In this document: positions 24,055 through 33,757 of the stretch, one piece after another
Layout of the letters: each line of letters opens with the position of its first letter
How positions within the stretch are numbered: position 1 is the first letter of the stretch
Assembly: GCA_905178155.1 (NCBI GenBank)
Contig: CAJINV010000004.1
Location: forward strand, 7,385,861-7,449,860
DNA length: 64,000 nucleotides
Direction: 5' to 3'
DNA from: Amoebophrya sp. A120
Taxonomy: Eukaryota; Sar; Dinophyceae; Syndiniales; Amoebophryaceae
The notes under the pieces: model-generated
The model's input: the letters and a program-made list of their open reading frames with translations, nothing else
What the model was told of the DNA's origin: nothing
Databases searched by the model: none
Position numbers and translations under genes: made by a program

Positions 24055-25244
24055 CGCTTTTTTTGCAAAAAATTGCAGGTACGAAAAAAAAAAAATTCAA
24101 GCCCGTCCGACACCGCCTCCGCCGCCGCTCCGACCTGTTTATCTAGCTACATCATCATCGTCGTCATCATCTATATATATATGTGTCCCATGGGCTAGCT
24201 AGTTCGTCATCAGTTGACTTGGTGAAAGCAAGTAAAAGCATCTTCTTTTTTCGGTCCTTTTTGCAGGGTCTATCAGGGTGGGACGCTGGCTCCTGGCCCC
24301 ACCTCCCAGCGCTGTCGGCCCAGTACTTCCCAGGCGCTCACACACCGGGCAGCCCGGCGGGAGAATGTTCCCGGCCATTCCCGGGCCCCCGGCCTGCCTC
24401 AGACTCGCCGATGCGGGTTGGGGCCGGTTCTTGGTCGTGAGCTACATAGCGTTCGCAGCGGCAAGACGGGCAGCAACATGCTGCAAGGGGTTTCGTCTTT
24501 GCTTCCAGGAGTGACGCGGCTGCTCCAGTAGAGATTTTGCGCGCACAATGTGCGCCGCAGGTCTGCGGACCAGGTCGGAACTTTTGAAAGTTCCAAATTT
24601 TGCGACTTTTGGAAAATCCATGGGGAAGAGGAATAATTCCGGAAATAAAAATCATTGGAATTAGGTCGGGGGAGCTAATGGCTTTTTCCTCTTCCCCACG
24701 CTCCTCTTCCCCATCATTTTTGCGACTTCGCGACTTCGCAAAAAAGATGGGGAAGTGGACCGTGGGGAAGTGGAAAAATGCATTTGCTCTCCGCACCTAA
24801 TTCCACTTGATTTTATTTCCAGAATTATTCCATTTCCCCATCATTTTTTGTAAAATCAAGAGCAGGTGCAAATTTTTAAAAGTACCAACCTGAGCCGCGA
24901 AGTTTGGCCACTGAGCAAAGGATACGAAAGCAAAGACGCCAAGGCGAGAGCTTTTCGTATTTGATTGCGCTTGGTGTGCTCCACTTTTGTGGTTCACCCA
25001 AATAGTAGAGCTTGAATTTTTTGTAGCCGTCATGACAAAATAGCCAAAATCAGTTGTAGAACGTGTCGCACGCGGCACATACAGGAGGCGACTGTGGTGC
25101 AGCTTGGTGAGGCGTTTCCTGCGCGCAGCACAACGCTGCGGGTGGGGCCAGGAGCCAGCGTCCCACCCTGATAGACCCTGCAGAAAGGACCGAAAAAACA
25201 AGACCTTTTTACTTGCTTTCATTAACTGACGACGAGCTAGCTAG

Positions 25245-25278
<34 letters not shown>

Positions 25279-25405
25279 ATATGCATATATGTAGATGATG
25301 ACGATGATGATGAAAGTAGCTAGATAAACAGGTCGGAGCGGCGGCGGAGGCGGTGGCGGACGGGCTTGAATTTGTTTTTTTTTCGTACCTGCGTTTTTCT
25401 TGAAA
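24055..25405. mobile_element. Putative foldback element or large inverted duplication
   Basis: Arms at about 24055-24310 and 25140-25405 are inverted copies. Both carry the AAATTCAAGCCCG edge, a GATGATGA-rich run, an AT microsatellite, the GGTCCTTTTTGCAGGGTC-type stretch and the CAGCGTCCCACCCTGATAG-type stretch. The unique centre of about 830 bp has no recognised ORF and carries repeats of GGGGAAG/CTTCCCC type. The element borders the point where homology between intact and truncated ALG13 stops (about 25411). No transposase was seen. Confidence 0.6.
25246..25275. repeat. (AT)n microsatellite
   Basis: An uninterrupted run of about 15 TA dinucleotides in the right arm of the inverted duplication. 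The left arm has a much shorter run near 24172. Confidence 0.9.
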
Positions 25406-26175
25406 AAAAAGCGACAGGTGCCGTACAACTCGACGGCACGACCACGGTGGTTTTTGATGTTCTGGTACTCTCTGTGCTCGCCGTTGTCGTGGACGAGTTT
25501 GCAATGCTGTTCTTGACAACGTCGCCCAAAGGTAGAAACGAAGGAGCCGCGTCACCATCGTCCTGGCCCATAGCCATAGCGCAAGAACCCGGCGCATCTT
25601 GTTCGCCAGCTACTTTAGGATTTCTCGGCATCAAGCACGCAGCGGGCACTTTCCCGGAACCAGTTTGGATTACGATGCGAAAGATGTTCTTCGCCCTCAG
25701 CGTCTGAAAAACTTGAGCGTCAAAGCAGGAAGCAATCAGCTGCTCAAACTTCGTCGTGCCCACGGTCATATGCATTTTTGCAAATATAATGTCTGGGTCT
25801 GGATTTGTCATGCGAAATTTTTTGAAAGAGATCTGTCATGCATGAGTGCAATGGGCCTGATTTTTGTCGCGCTGGAAGCCTGTTTGTGATGCTAAACACG
25901 GTGGAAGAACGCGCAATACTAAGCGAAAAATTTGTGATGCGTAGATGCTGCACAAAACATCGCTCTGCGACACATGTATGAGTCCGCAACACAAATTCGT
26001 GGCGTTTCTACTCCAGACGCAGAGATATGTAAGTACTTATTTGCATTTGATAGGTCACAAACGCGTACGGTGGAGGTGCAGCTTCATCCTGTGAAGTTGC
26101 ACTGCCTGCGTTCATTTGGAGATCTGCCCCCGCTTCACGTGATGTAGATGTTGCTATATTAACGGGTGGCGCCAT
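25320..26175 (-). pseudogene. Truncated ALG13 paralogue carrying its own introner
   Basis: The same start as ALG13 (MAPPVNIATSTSREA) is followed by a diverged, shorter Ala/Pro linker to PYAFVT, then introner B3, then VGTTKFEQLIASCFDAQVF, QTGSGKVPAACL and VVVPSSCTAPVA. From about 25411 homology stops: the frame runs into FFSRKTQVRKKNK and ends at 25320 inside the inverted element. The catalytic UDP-binding half (ISHAGAGS, MDNHQ) is missing, so it cannot be a working Alg13 by itself. Where the intact gene carries introner B2, this copy has 53 bp of Ser/Thr-rich sequence instead. It could be a pseudogene or a new truncated protein; transcription is unknown. Confidence 0.75.
25769..26052. mobile_element. 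Introner B3 (recent insertion in the ALG13 copy)
   Basis: Family B-like with diverged ends (TATGCATTTTTGC / GCATTTGATA). Exact direct repeats GGTCA at 25764-25768 and 26053-26057. The intact ALG13 has one GGTCA (23463-23467) and no element, so this is a filled versus empty site pair. Confidence 0.92.
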
Positions 26176-26530
26176 TCTGTATTTATTTGATTTTTTCCCT
26201 TATGACTCGATGTGGAGCCATTCTCGTCTTCTGTTTATATATGCATCATTTGACCAGAAGCTTTTAGTTACAGCGTTGACGACGATCGCTTGCCTGGTCC
26301 GATCCGCTTTCTTCCTCTTCTTGTCTTGAACAAAAAATTTGGAAGCTGTGAAATTCAGCCTCTCCTTCTTCTTTTTTCCTGTAGAACAAGGGCGGCCTAG
26401 AGCAAGGGCAGCCATGATCCGCGCTGCTGTTTGTTGCTGAAGATGAACGAAAGTGCAAGAGTGTATCCACCAAATGATCATATATAAAAGTATAAAACTA
26501 CTGCTTCATCTCGACGCACGAAGATCAACG
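26157..26530. repeat. ALG13 5'-flank block, copy 2
   Basis: Direct duplicate of 23600-23985, lying upstream of the truncated ALG13 copy. Together the two blocks show that the gene start and its 5' flank were duplicated as a unit. After the shared GCACGAAGATCAA end the copies diverge: copy 1 runs into an ALG13 coding fragment (CCGTACAACTCGACGGCACG, about 23988-24007), and copy 2 into unrelated sequence and shared repeat R1. Confidence 0.8.
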
Positions 26531-26560
26531 ACGGACGACTGCAGCTCGCGGCCAGAACAG

Positions 26561-26611
26561 ACGCAGGAAAATAAAAGATGCGCGAACGAATCCATCGTTA
26601 CGAAGTGCGCA
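26561..26611. repeat. Shared border repeat R1
   Basis: First of five same-orientation copies of a repeat whose constant core is GCGAACGAATCCATCGTTAC followed by GAAGTGCG. This copy keeps the left extension (CAGGAAAATAAAAGATGC) and breaks on the right just after GTGCGCA. Confidence 0.85.
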
Positions 26612-27113
26612 TTTATTTATTTATTTAGATTCGAAAACCCACCTAACAGTAGCGTGGGCTTTCGCGCTAGCCAATCGACAGAGCCGACTATGGCAGCGAA
26701 GGTCTGGCAATCTCTGTTGTTCTCTTTCACTTGGGACTCAGCAGAGCACAGCAGCAGCAACAACCAGCACAGCAGCAAAGCAAGAGACTAAAAACTCAGG
26801 GCACTCCGACAGCTACAGCACAGCATAAAACGATACTACGGGTAACTCCTACAGCTACAGCAGCGGAAATACAGCGTAAAACAATGAATAAACAGCATGA
26901 CAACGTAAAAGAAAATTTTCCTGCGGGCACTAAAATCACTAGACATCTACAGCAATCAAAAAACTCAAACAACCGAATCTCAAATTGCGGAAAAACACCG
27001 AGGACTGCTAAGGACTCAAAGGAAAAAAAATGCTGCTGGTCTACATTGCGCTAAACCTGCTCTACTCTTGCTCTTCGGGAAAAAAAAGGGGGTACATATA
27101 CAGCGCCTTTCAA

Positions 27114-27623
27114 TCAACCTCCTCCTCCAATCACAAACTTTTCCCTCCAAGGCCCCGGGTCGACGAGGGTGCTGCTTCCGAAGGTTTCCTCAGCGAACGG
27201 CACCAATGCGGGGGAGATGTCAAGCAGCGTCTGCATCTTCGTGTCCATGACGCCACTCTTCCTGATGGCGCCGTCCTTTTTGCTGGTCGCCTGAGGTGGG
27301 TCAACCTGGTTGAACAGCATGGGGGGCTTAGTCTGCGTGTTGAAGATATTCGGCTTGTTCACGTCGTCGAAGATGCTGGTCTTCGTGCTAGAGGATGATT
27401 TGCTGGGGAGCGTGCTAGTATCCGGACGGTTTTTGTCTCCGGCGCAGAAGTCCTTTGCAATCTTCTCCGCAACCTCGCCGAAGCCCTTCTGCTGTGTGGC
27501 TATCAGAGACTTTGTCGTCTTCTCTTGTGAAACTTTGTCGACCTTTTTCTCTTCCGCCTTCGTTCCCATCACCACATCCAGGTCCCGACGCAAAGCGGTG
27601 CAGACTTTCGCGAACGAATCCAT
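27114..27623 (-). CDS. Hypothetical protein starting inside a shared repeat
   Basis: An ORF of about 169 residues opens with MDSFAKVCTALRRDLDVVMG and then has a Lys/Glu-rich segment (TKAEEKKVDKVSQEK), a Ser/Thr-rich linker and an Asn/Phe/Pro tail ending FVIGGGG. The ATG at 27623 lies inside shared repeat R2; upstream codons in frame use TTG only. No domain recognised. The composition looks like a real soluble protein. The other repeat copies carry the same MDSFA start but run into different frames, so they may be fragments of this gene's 5' end. Confidence 0.45.
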   Translation of the reverse strand: MDSFAKVCTALRRDLDVVMGTKAEEKKVDKVSQEKTTKSLIATQQKGFGEVAEKIAKDFCAGDKNRPDTSTLPSKSSSSTKTSIFDDVNKPNIFNTQTKPPMLFNQVDPPQATSKKDGAIRKSGVMDTKMQTLLDISPALVPFAEETFGSSTLVDPGPWREKFVIGGGG

Positions 27624-27657
27624 CGTTACGAAGTGCGCAAGCTCCGGCAAAAATAGG
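27608..27657. repeat. Shared border repeat R2
   Basis: Copy of the GCGAACGAATCCATCGTTAC core with the full right extension (CAAGCTCCGGCAAAAATAGG) but a different left side, where it continues as coding sequence. On the minus strand it contains the ATG of the hypothetical protein at 27114-27623. Confidence 0.85.
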
Positions 27658-28297
27658 GTGAAGGATCTAGTTTCGAAATGGAGAGGCTATTTTTTCCAAA
27701 CGCAAGCATACCGAGTCAAAAGCGAACAACATCGCAACTACATCTTCAATTCTTCGAATCCGCATTGCAAATTCCTTATTCCAAGTCTAGTTTTTCCAGT
27801 TTCTAATGCTATTTTCACATTCCTCACACTGAATCCACATTCAACTGACTCCACACTTTTCACATTTCACTTCCTCACACTGAATCCACATTTTCACACT
27901 CAACTGACTCCACACTGAATCATGAATAAAAATCAAACTCTGTTTTCGTTTTTTGTGAAGCGAGAATTGTTTTTTCCACGATGAGAAAGAAAGGAGGAGA
28001 AACATAATTTCTCATGCGCGAAAAGAATTCGAAGATGAACAAATTTTCATGAAAAACGAACAGTCTTTTGGGAATCTCAACAAATGAAAACTGAACTTCA
28101 ACACGGGCCTCGTCTGTGTTCTTTCGTTCGGTAACATTGGTGGAGAACCTGAATTTGCCCCATTGATTTGCCTACCCACCTCCATAGATAGTGGTAGCAA
28201 TTTTCTCTTTAACAATCTTCGGTTTTGCTTACCAGTAACACTCTGAATTGTTAAAGTACAAAAGAAGAAGAAGAAGGGGCTGACCTACGACGCCCTG

Positions 28298-28792
28298 ATG
28301 GCCACCACCTTCTTCTCCATCTTACAGTACGAGGCGTTCTTGTCCCACCCGCAGCTGAATCCGACCACCTGCATCAAGGACACCGGCTGCGGAGCCTGCG
28401 TGGGGGGAAGCGCGCAGGTCGATCGGTACGTCGACACCATGAAGGGTTTGGGGGTGAAAGCGAAATTTGTGGACCTTAGCAACCCCATCATCTTTGGTGG
28501 AATTGCGGGCTGCGAGCAGAAGGTCACCCGCACGGTGCACCTCCTGGCGGAACTGAAAAAGGATTTTCAGTTCTGGTTTTACTGTTTCATCCTCGAAGAC
28601 AGTAAAACTCCAATTTTGTTGTCGCGGTCTCTCGTCTTCGACGATATGAAGGCGACGCTGCCCCGCAACGAAAACGGGGTGGTCTACTGGTCCGCGCCAT
28701 CCATCGGCGTGGATCAGGAGCCACTGAAGATCATCAACAATGCCTTCGTGATTGACATGCTGCCGCTGGCCGCGCAACAGAAAACCGCCTGA
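28298..28792 (+). CDS. Retropepsin-like aspartic protease ORF (retroelement fragment)
   Basis: ORF of 164 residues, open upstream to about 28250 (KKKKKGLTYDALMATTFFS). The catalytic-type motif KDTGCGACVGG (D-T-G) is followed by VKAKFVDLSNPIIFGGIAGC, matching the flap region. ILLSRSLVFDDMKATLPRN corresponds to the G-R-D-x-L-like end of retroviral-type proteases of LTR retrotransposons. No gag, reverse transcriptase or integrase is next to it, so it is an isolated fragment or a domesticated protease. It is one of few credible plus-strand ORFs here and sits between border repeats R2 and R3. Known: such DTG domains act as dimers. Inferred: the retroelement origin. Confidence 0.6.
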   Translation: MATTFFSILQYEAFLSHPQLNPTTCIKDTGCGACVGGSAQVDRYVDTMKGLGVKAKFVDLSNPIIFGGIAGCEQKVTRTVHLLAELKKDFQFWFYCFILEDSKTPILLSRSLVFDDMKATLPRNENGVVYWSAPSIGVDQEPLKIINNAFVIDMLPLAAQQKTA

Positions 28793-29124
28793 CTATCCTG
28801 TTCAAAACGACTACCACCGGTGCCGCCTAGCAAGGAACCTCACCGGGAATTTTCCGATCGGGACCAGAAGCAGCTTCTATTTTCAGTTTCATCTTCATCA
28901 TCATCCACAACCACCAGTACAAACGAGTCTTCATATCCAGCAGTAAACTCCGAACAGCAATACGATACTTTCGGCAGCAGCAGTTTCTTCGTCCCGGCAC
29001 TACAATCATCTCCTGTACATCCAGCAAACAAAGCATCTTTATCGCGAGAACAAATAGCATTGATGCACAAGAACACCGGGTTTCCGGTGTTCGACAATTT
29101 TTGGCCCTTAATCAAGCTCTTCGA

Positions 29125-29181
29125 CGACAGCAGGAAAATAAAAGATGCGCGAACGAATCCATCGTTACGAAGTGCGCAAGC
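29125..29181. repeat. Shared border repeat R3
   Basis: Copy with the left extension (CAGGAAAATAAAAGATGC) and a right side reaching GTGCGCAAGC before divergence. It lies between the retropepsin ORF and the GIY-YIG ORF. Confidence 0.85.
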
Positions 29182-29439
29182 GGGTTATTACTTATGAAAG
29201 GATCCCAGTCTGCGGTCTAAATCATAGCCCGATGAACCTCGGCACGGATACGAGGCCACGTCTATAAAGTATAAAAAAATATATGTAGACCTCACTTTTT
29301 AAGATCTCTCGCAACAGGATCTGTAATGCAACAAACAGACCCTATAGCTGTCAGGCTATCTTGTCCAGATACTCACCGGGGGAAGTCAGATCTCCCTCGT
29401 TCCAGCGACCGTCGCCGCAAGGTTCTAGGATTAGACCAC

Positions 29440-30009
29440 TCAGTGTTCCTCATATCCATCCTCGGCGTGTTTTCCATACTTATCGCTCAAGCCGTAAGGG
29501 AATAAAGATCGCGCATAGCGCATCATCTTCTCTTCGAGCTCTGTGAGAAGCTCAGAAGAGGAGGCGACGTTGCCGGGCATCACTTGAGGCTTGCCCGGAC
29601 ATCGAGCAAAATGGTGATAAAGGATAGTATTGTGCCGCGCACGAATACCAGAGAAATCCTGCCACAGTCTGGCTTCGTATGCAAAATTTAGCTCCTGCCT
29701 GTGGTTGCTGAATCTCTTACGGAGCATATTAGTGGTCTGTCCGATGTAAATCAAATGGCAATGCGAGCACTGCATGGCGTATACTATATTTTTGGTCTGG
29801 CAAGAAATAGGCTGCTCCCATTTCGTATAGAGCTTAGTTTTTCCGTTCCACACTAAAATAGAATCCGTATAGTTACGGCAAGGAATACAGGTGCTACTTG
29901 GGTATCTTTTGTATTTGAACTCGTGCTGGTCGTAGTCAATGACGTCATCTATTCCAACTCGACAAGTTTTGTCGCTTACTTCGCTACAGTAAATCTCTTC
30001 GTGGGTCAT
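29440..30009 (-). CDS. GIY-YIG nuclease domain ORF, probably a Penelope-like retroelement remnant
   Basis: ORF of 189 residues starting at the ATG at 30009. A Cys pair (CIPCRNY) and a CQTKNIVYAMQCSHCHLIYI segment lead into GQTTNMLRKRFSNHRQEL. This is the GIY-YIG layout found at the C-terminus of Penelope-like element proteins: V-Y-x-x-x-C-x-x-C, then Y-I-G-x-T, then an Arg/His helix. Acidic/aromatic residues follow (ELEEKMMRYARSLFPYG). No reverse transcriptase was seen near it, so it is a 5'-truncated copy or a free-standing nuclease. It lies between border repeats R3 and R4. Confidence 0.7.
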   Translation of the reverse strand: MTHEEIYCSEVSDKTCRVGIDDVIDYDQHEFKYKRYPSSTCIPCRNYTDSILVWNGKTKLYTKWEQPISCQTKNIVYAMQCSHCHLIYIGQTTNMLRKRFSNHRQELNFAYEARLWQDFSGIRARHNTILYHHFARCPGKPQVMPGNVASSSELLTELEEKMMRYARSLFPYGLSDKYGKHAEDGYEEH

Positions 30010-30144
30010 CTTGGACTATAGAAACCCGTAGCCATATGAAACTCATAGTGGTATGTTTCTATTTATTAAAATATAAACTAAAAAGCTGCGAAGGGACGAG
30101 TTGCAAGGCTGCGACATTCCGTCGCCAAACCTTACGACCGGGCG

Positions 30145-30203
30145 CGACGCAGGAAAATAAAAGATGCGCGAACGAATCCATCGTTACGAAGTGCGGAAGC
30201 TCC
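30145..30203. repeat. Shared border repeat R4
   Basis: Copy with the left extension (GACGCAGGAAAATAAAAGAT) and a right side reading GTGCGGAAGCTCC, one mismatch from the consensus. It lies just past the 5' end of the GIY-YIG ORF. Confidence 0.85.
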
Positions 30204-30687
30204 TGTTGTGAGCCTTGTGTTCTCACCTTTCTCTCGCTCGGTCCATGATCTTCTCGTGCGTAGTCGGTAAACAGTTTTTTCGTTTTCCTTCTTTCTTCAC
30301 ATCGTAGAGTCGTAGAATATCGTGCCGAATCGCATACATCGTTTTTTGGGAACATATTTTTTTTCTTCTGCCTACCCTGTTTTTTTGCCGCAAGGCCAAT
30401 TAGATTAGATAGACCCTGGAAACACAAGAACATCATGCAGATACGAATTAATGTTTTCGAGCCTTTGGCTCAAGATGAGCAAAACATAATCAGGAAGAGT
30501 TTTTGTTTCGCGACTCACCCGAAGAGAAACGTGTTCAAGTGGCAAGATCTAAAAGTCATAAGATCAACAGAGTTATGAGCCACTCCTAAGCATAAACAAA
30601 AAGCCACTTTTGCATTACACCCCCCAAACGAACACGAATAAGAATACATAAATCTGCATGACAAATAAAACCTAACCCACGAACAAG

Positions 30688-31239
30688 ATGACGCCCGGTG
30701 CAGCAGTGAGGGCTACGCCAAATACCCTGGGAGGCACTGCGACGATAAACGGCATCAAGTACATATACTTGACGTCCACCGCAAGGCAGATCTACCAAGT
30801 CTTCTGCAGGAAAGCGGGGCCGAACGCGGTTAGCGAGGAGAACAAGAAGCAGTTCTTGAAAATCAACGACGAGTACTACTTTCTGAAACTGGTGGCCCGT
30901 GTGGTGCACAACATCCGTGCGAACGAAGGGCAGAGCGACTTGACCAAGGACGACCTCAAGAATCTGCGGGAGCAGGCAAAAAGCATCACTGAGGACAACG
31001 CCGAAAACCTCGATCAGTTCAAGTTGAAACCGGTACAGGCAAACCAGGGAACAGCGACAGAGGATTCAAATTCCGAGTCCGAAATCCCACGGTGGACAAC
31101 GGGCCGCGACATCCTTCCATCACAACAAAGGCATCGCGAACAAGTACTGCGGAAAACAAATCATGCGCGAACGAATCCATCGTTACGAAGTGCGCAAGCT
31201 CCGGCAAAAATAGGGGGCGTGCTGCCGCTGATTTCGTAA
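30688..31239 (+). CDS. Hypothetical protein ending in a shared repeat
   Basis: ORF of 183 residues, ATG at 30688 (MTPGAAVRATPNTLGGTATI). It looks like a globular protein: IKYIYLTSTARQIYQVFCRK, then a Lys/Asp/Glu-rich helical region (SDLTKDDLKNLREQAKSI) and an acidic linker. The last residues (RTNPSLRSAQAPAKIGG) are read through repeat R5, so the original C-terminus was probably elsewhere. No domain recognised. With its neighbours it may derive from a retroelement, but nothing in it proves that. Confidence 0.45.
   Translation: MTPGAAVRATPNTLGGTATINGIKYIYLTSTARQIYQVFCRKAGPNAVSEENKKQFLKINDEYYFLKLVARVVHNIRANEGQSDLTKDDLKNLREQAKSITEDNAENLDQFKLKPVQANQGTATEDSNSESEIPRWTTGRDILPSQQRHREQVLRKTNHARTNPSLRSAQAPAKIGGVLPLIS
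31149..31214. repeat. Shared border repeat R5
   Basis: Copy with a degenerate left extension (GCGGAAAACAAATCATGC), the intact core, and the full right extension CAAGCTCCGGCAAAAATAGG as in R2. Confidence 0.85.
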
Positions 31240-31249
31240 ATTTTCATCC

Positions 31250-33757
31250 CGACAGAGAGGAGTCCTCGAAAATCCTAATCCGCCTCCAGCATTCATCTTG
31301 CGGGAACTTCAACCCCTGTCAACTGTGTTTGAATCCCTAATATGATCGTGCACGTGCGCCCTCACATTAATACCGCTTTATTGCATAACTCAATGTTCTA
31401 CAGCTGTACGTGCGTGCTTGGTGCGCCCTCGTACATACTGCAGATTTCGAAAGGACTTGTTTGTTTGTTTGTTAGTGATGAAATCGTGGTTTCCGTGTGA
31501 AGTATTTACCTTCTTCTCACGAAGATGCTAGTGTTAGTCTAATACTAGGAGGCTACAGCAGCTTTGGCTTCGTAGGCCTGAGAAAAAGAAAGCGTAAAGA
31601 TTATACAGTAGAGCTCTTGATGTTCTGCACTAGACATCAAAAGTTGCTAAAAATAAAAGTTGCTATTAAAAGTCGCAGGGTTGAAAGTCCAAAAGTTGCT
31701 TGGTTCTTGTTGAAAAAGGAGAGCGTTAAAACTTTATTGTTGTTGGCGATTCAAAACAAAAACAATCAATAGGCTACTGAGCCACTATGATGTTCAAAAT
31801 CCATATAATTCTACACAGGCACTCGGAACTTCTGAAAGTTTTCTATTTTCCTAAATCTCAAGTTTTCTCACAATTTTGGGACCTTTTGCTTTTGTGTTTA
31901 ACGGTGACACGATGATCTTCGGCTCAATTATTCTATCAATTTTGATACTTACCGAGTTCTTCATTCTTCTTGATCTTGATGGGATAATAAACAAAAGGCA
32001 ATGAATTCTGCTTGACCGACGGTGTAGGATCATTTTCATATTCATTTCGTGCTTGCACGTGACGTCAACAAATACTTTTTTCCTATGACCGACTGCACTG
32101 CTTGGGAAAGAGGACAGACTAGACAAACACACTGTTGCTTTACTATCTTCCCATCAACGGTGTTTCTCCGTACTATCTTCGTAGTACGGGCGCTGAGCAG
32201 GCGGGGCTGCACGAGCTCCAACTACAAGAACTTCTACAATATTCATTGTGTTGAAGATAGATGTCATCCTAAAAACTTCCACAGAGATTCTGTTTTTCAT
32301 CGAGTTTCGTACATTTTGATTTTCCTGTTCATCATTACAGTGTGAATTTTATCGAAGGAGAAGGCCTGCTGACCCGGTGCGGGTTGTGAGTTCATCTGCA
32401 TCACAGGTTGTAGTTAAAACTAGGGCAGTGAATGTCCACCGACCTGTTTTGATCAAGAAAAGGCATTTTCTGGTCTAGTTGAAAAACTGGCTCCACGGCT
32501 TGTTGTGCGGCAACTGCTACTTACAACTTCTAGGCGCGGCATTTTCAGTACTACTAGCAGGTCGTCGTCGCGTTCTTGTATGTTGGCGCTCGTTACATGA
32601 TCTGCTAAATTTTGTCAAGAAAACACGCAACATTTTTTTTTTCCTGCGGTATCTGATGTCCTTGAGTCTTCTAGCACTTTGTGCTTAATACATAATAAAT
32701 CTTACGCTTATAACTCAGTTGGATGATACCACGAATTACATGCGGGCTTCTGTACTCCGTCTCCCTCGAAGTCGGCGCTTACTTGTTTGCACTAGAAGAT
32801 AAAAACATGTTTCAGCTGCTGCAGCGTGCGGCAGTTCAACACCGCTATACCTCTAGCTACGCGTACGCCTGCACAAAACTACAAGAATGCGAATAGTGAG
32901 AGGAGAAAGAGCCCGAAGAGACTTTCTTGTAGGATTTGTTTCTTTGCGGGTAGTAGTGGTTATCCTTTACCCCACCGAAGATGCTCGGGTAGTCGAGCAT
33001 CTCTCGCTTCATGTGATTCCCCTTCTCGCGCGAACGACGCTGACGCATCGTAGTTTCGGTAAAAGCCTATTTAGCTTTAATATTTCTTGCGTGTGTGATG
33101 AAAAAGTATGATAAAGAAATGGTGGTGCGCGGCGTAGTTCTCCTATTGCTGTCCTTCAATTTCTGCTCAACGTGGAGGGAGGCGACTGCTCCTCCGAGCA
33201 CAGGACAATTTTTTTTTTTGGTGAAAAGGAAAAATACCTCCAATACGAGTTTTTACTTATATATCAATTTTGCGTTTTTCTTCTTGTTGTTTAAAAATGT
33301 GTTCTTTGTTTCCAACTGGGGCGACGATGTAAATTCAGCTTCTGGTTCTTTGCTACAGGAGGTGCAGTCAACATACAACACTGTGATGAATTATTCTTTG
33401 GTATAATAGTCGTACTAGACCTTGTACAAGCGAATCTTGTTTTAGCAGCTCTTGAATTATCTCTTTAATTCTACTTATCCTGTAAATTCCACCGCCCTGC
33501 TGCTGCCTCTTCGATTGAATTCGAAGAGTCCTCTGGCGCATATTGCGATTGCGTTGTACTACATGCGACGTCCCGATGAAAAGATATTACAAATCGAAAT
33601 CTGATGAATCTAGCTTTCAAGTCCAACTTTCGTATTATTTTTTCTGCTGGCCGTGTCGTGGTCCACCACCGTTCTTGCACAACACCTACAAGTACAACAA
33701 TGTCGAAAATAAAATAAAAATACAGCCTTAATCAAGCAACATAAATTATCGATCTTC
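31250..33757. other. Intergenic, no gene seen
   Basis: AT-rich stretch with short frames only. A small cluster of AAAAGTTGCT repeats lies at about 31638-31700. A plus-strand ORF at 33095-33406 has hydrophobic runs but no protein-like pattern. No introner was seen. Confidence 0.5.

Noticed and set aside
24338-24796. Minus-strand ORF of 152 residues inside the inverted duplication
   Set aside because: Composition follows local GGGGAAG-type repeats; no protein-like pattern.
27624-27650. Upstream in-frame start (TTG) for the hypothetical protein at 27114-27623
   Set aside because: Only a TTG codon supports it; the first ATG is at 27623.
26561-31214. CRISPR-like spaced direct repeats
   Set aside because: Spacing is 1.0-1.5 kb with ORFs between, and the locus is eukaryotic; not a CRISPR array.
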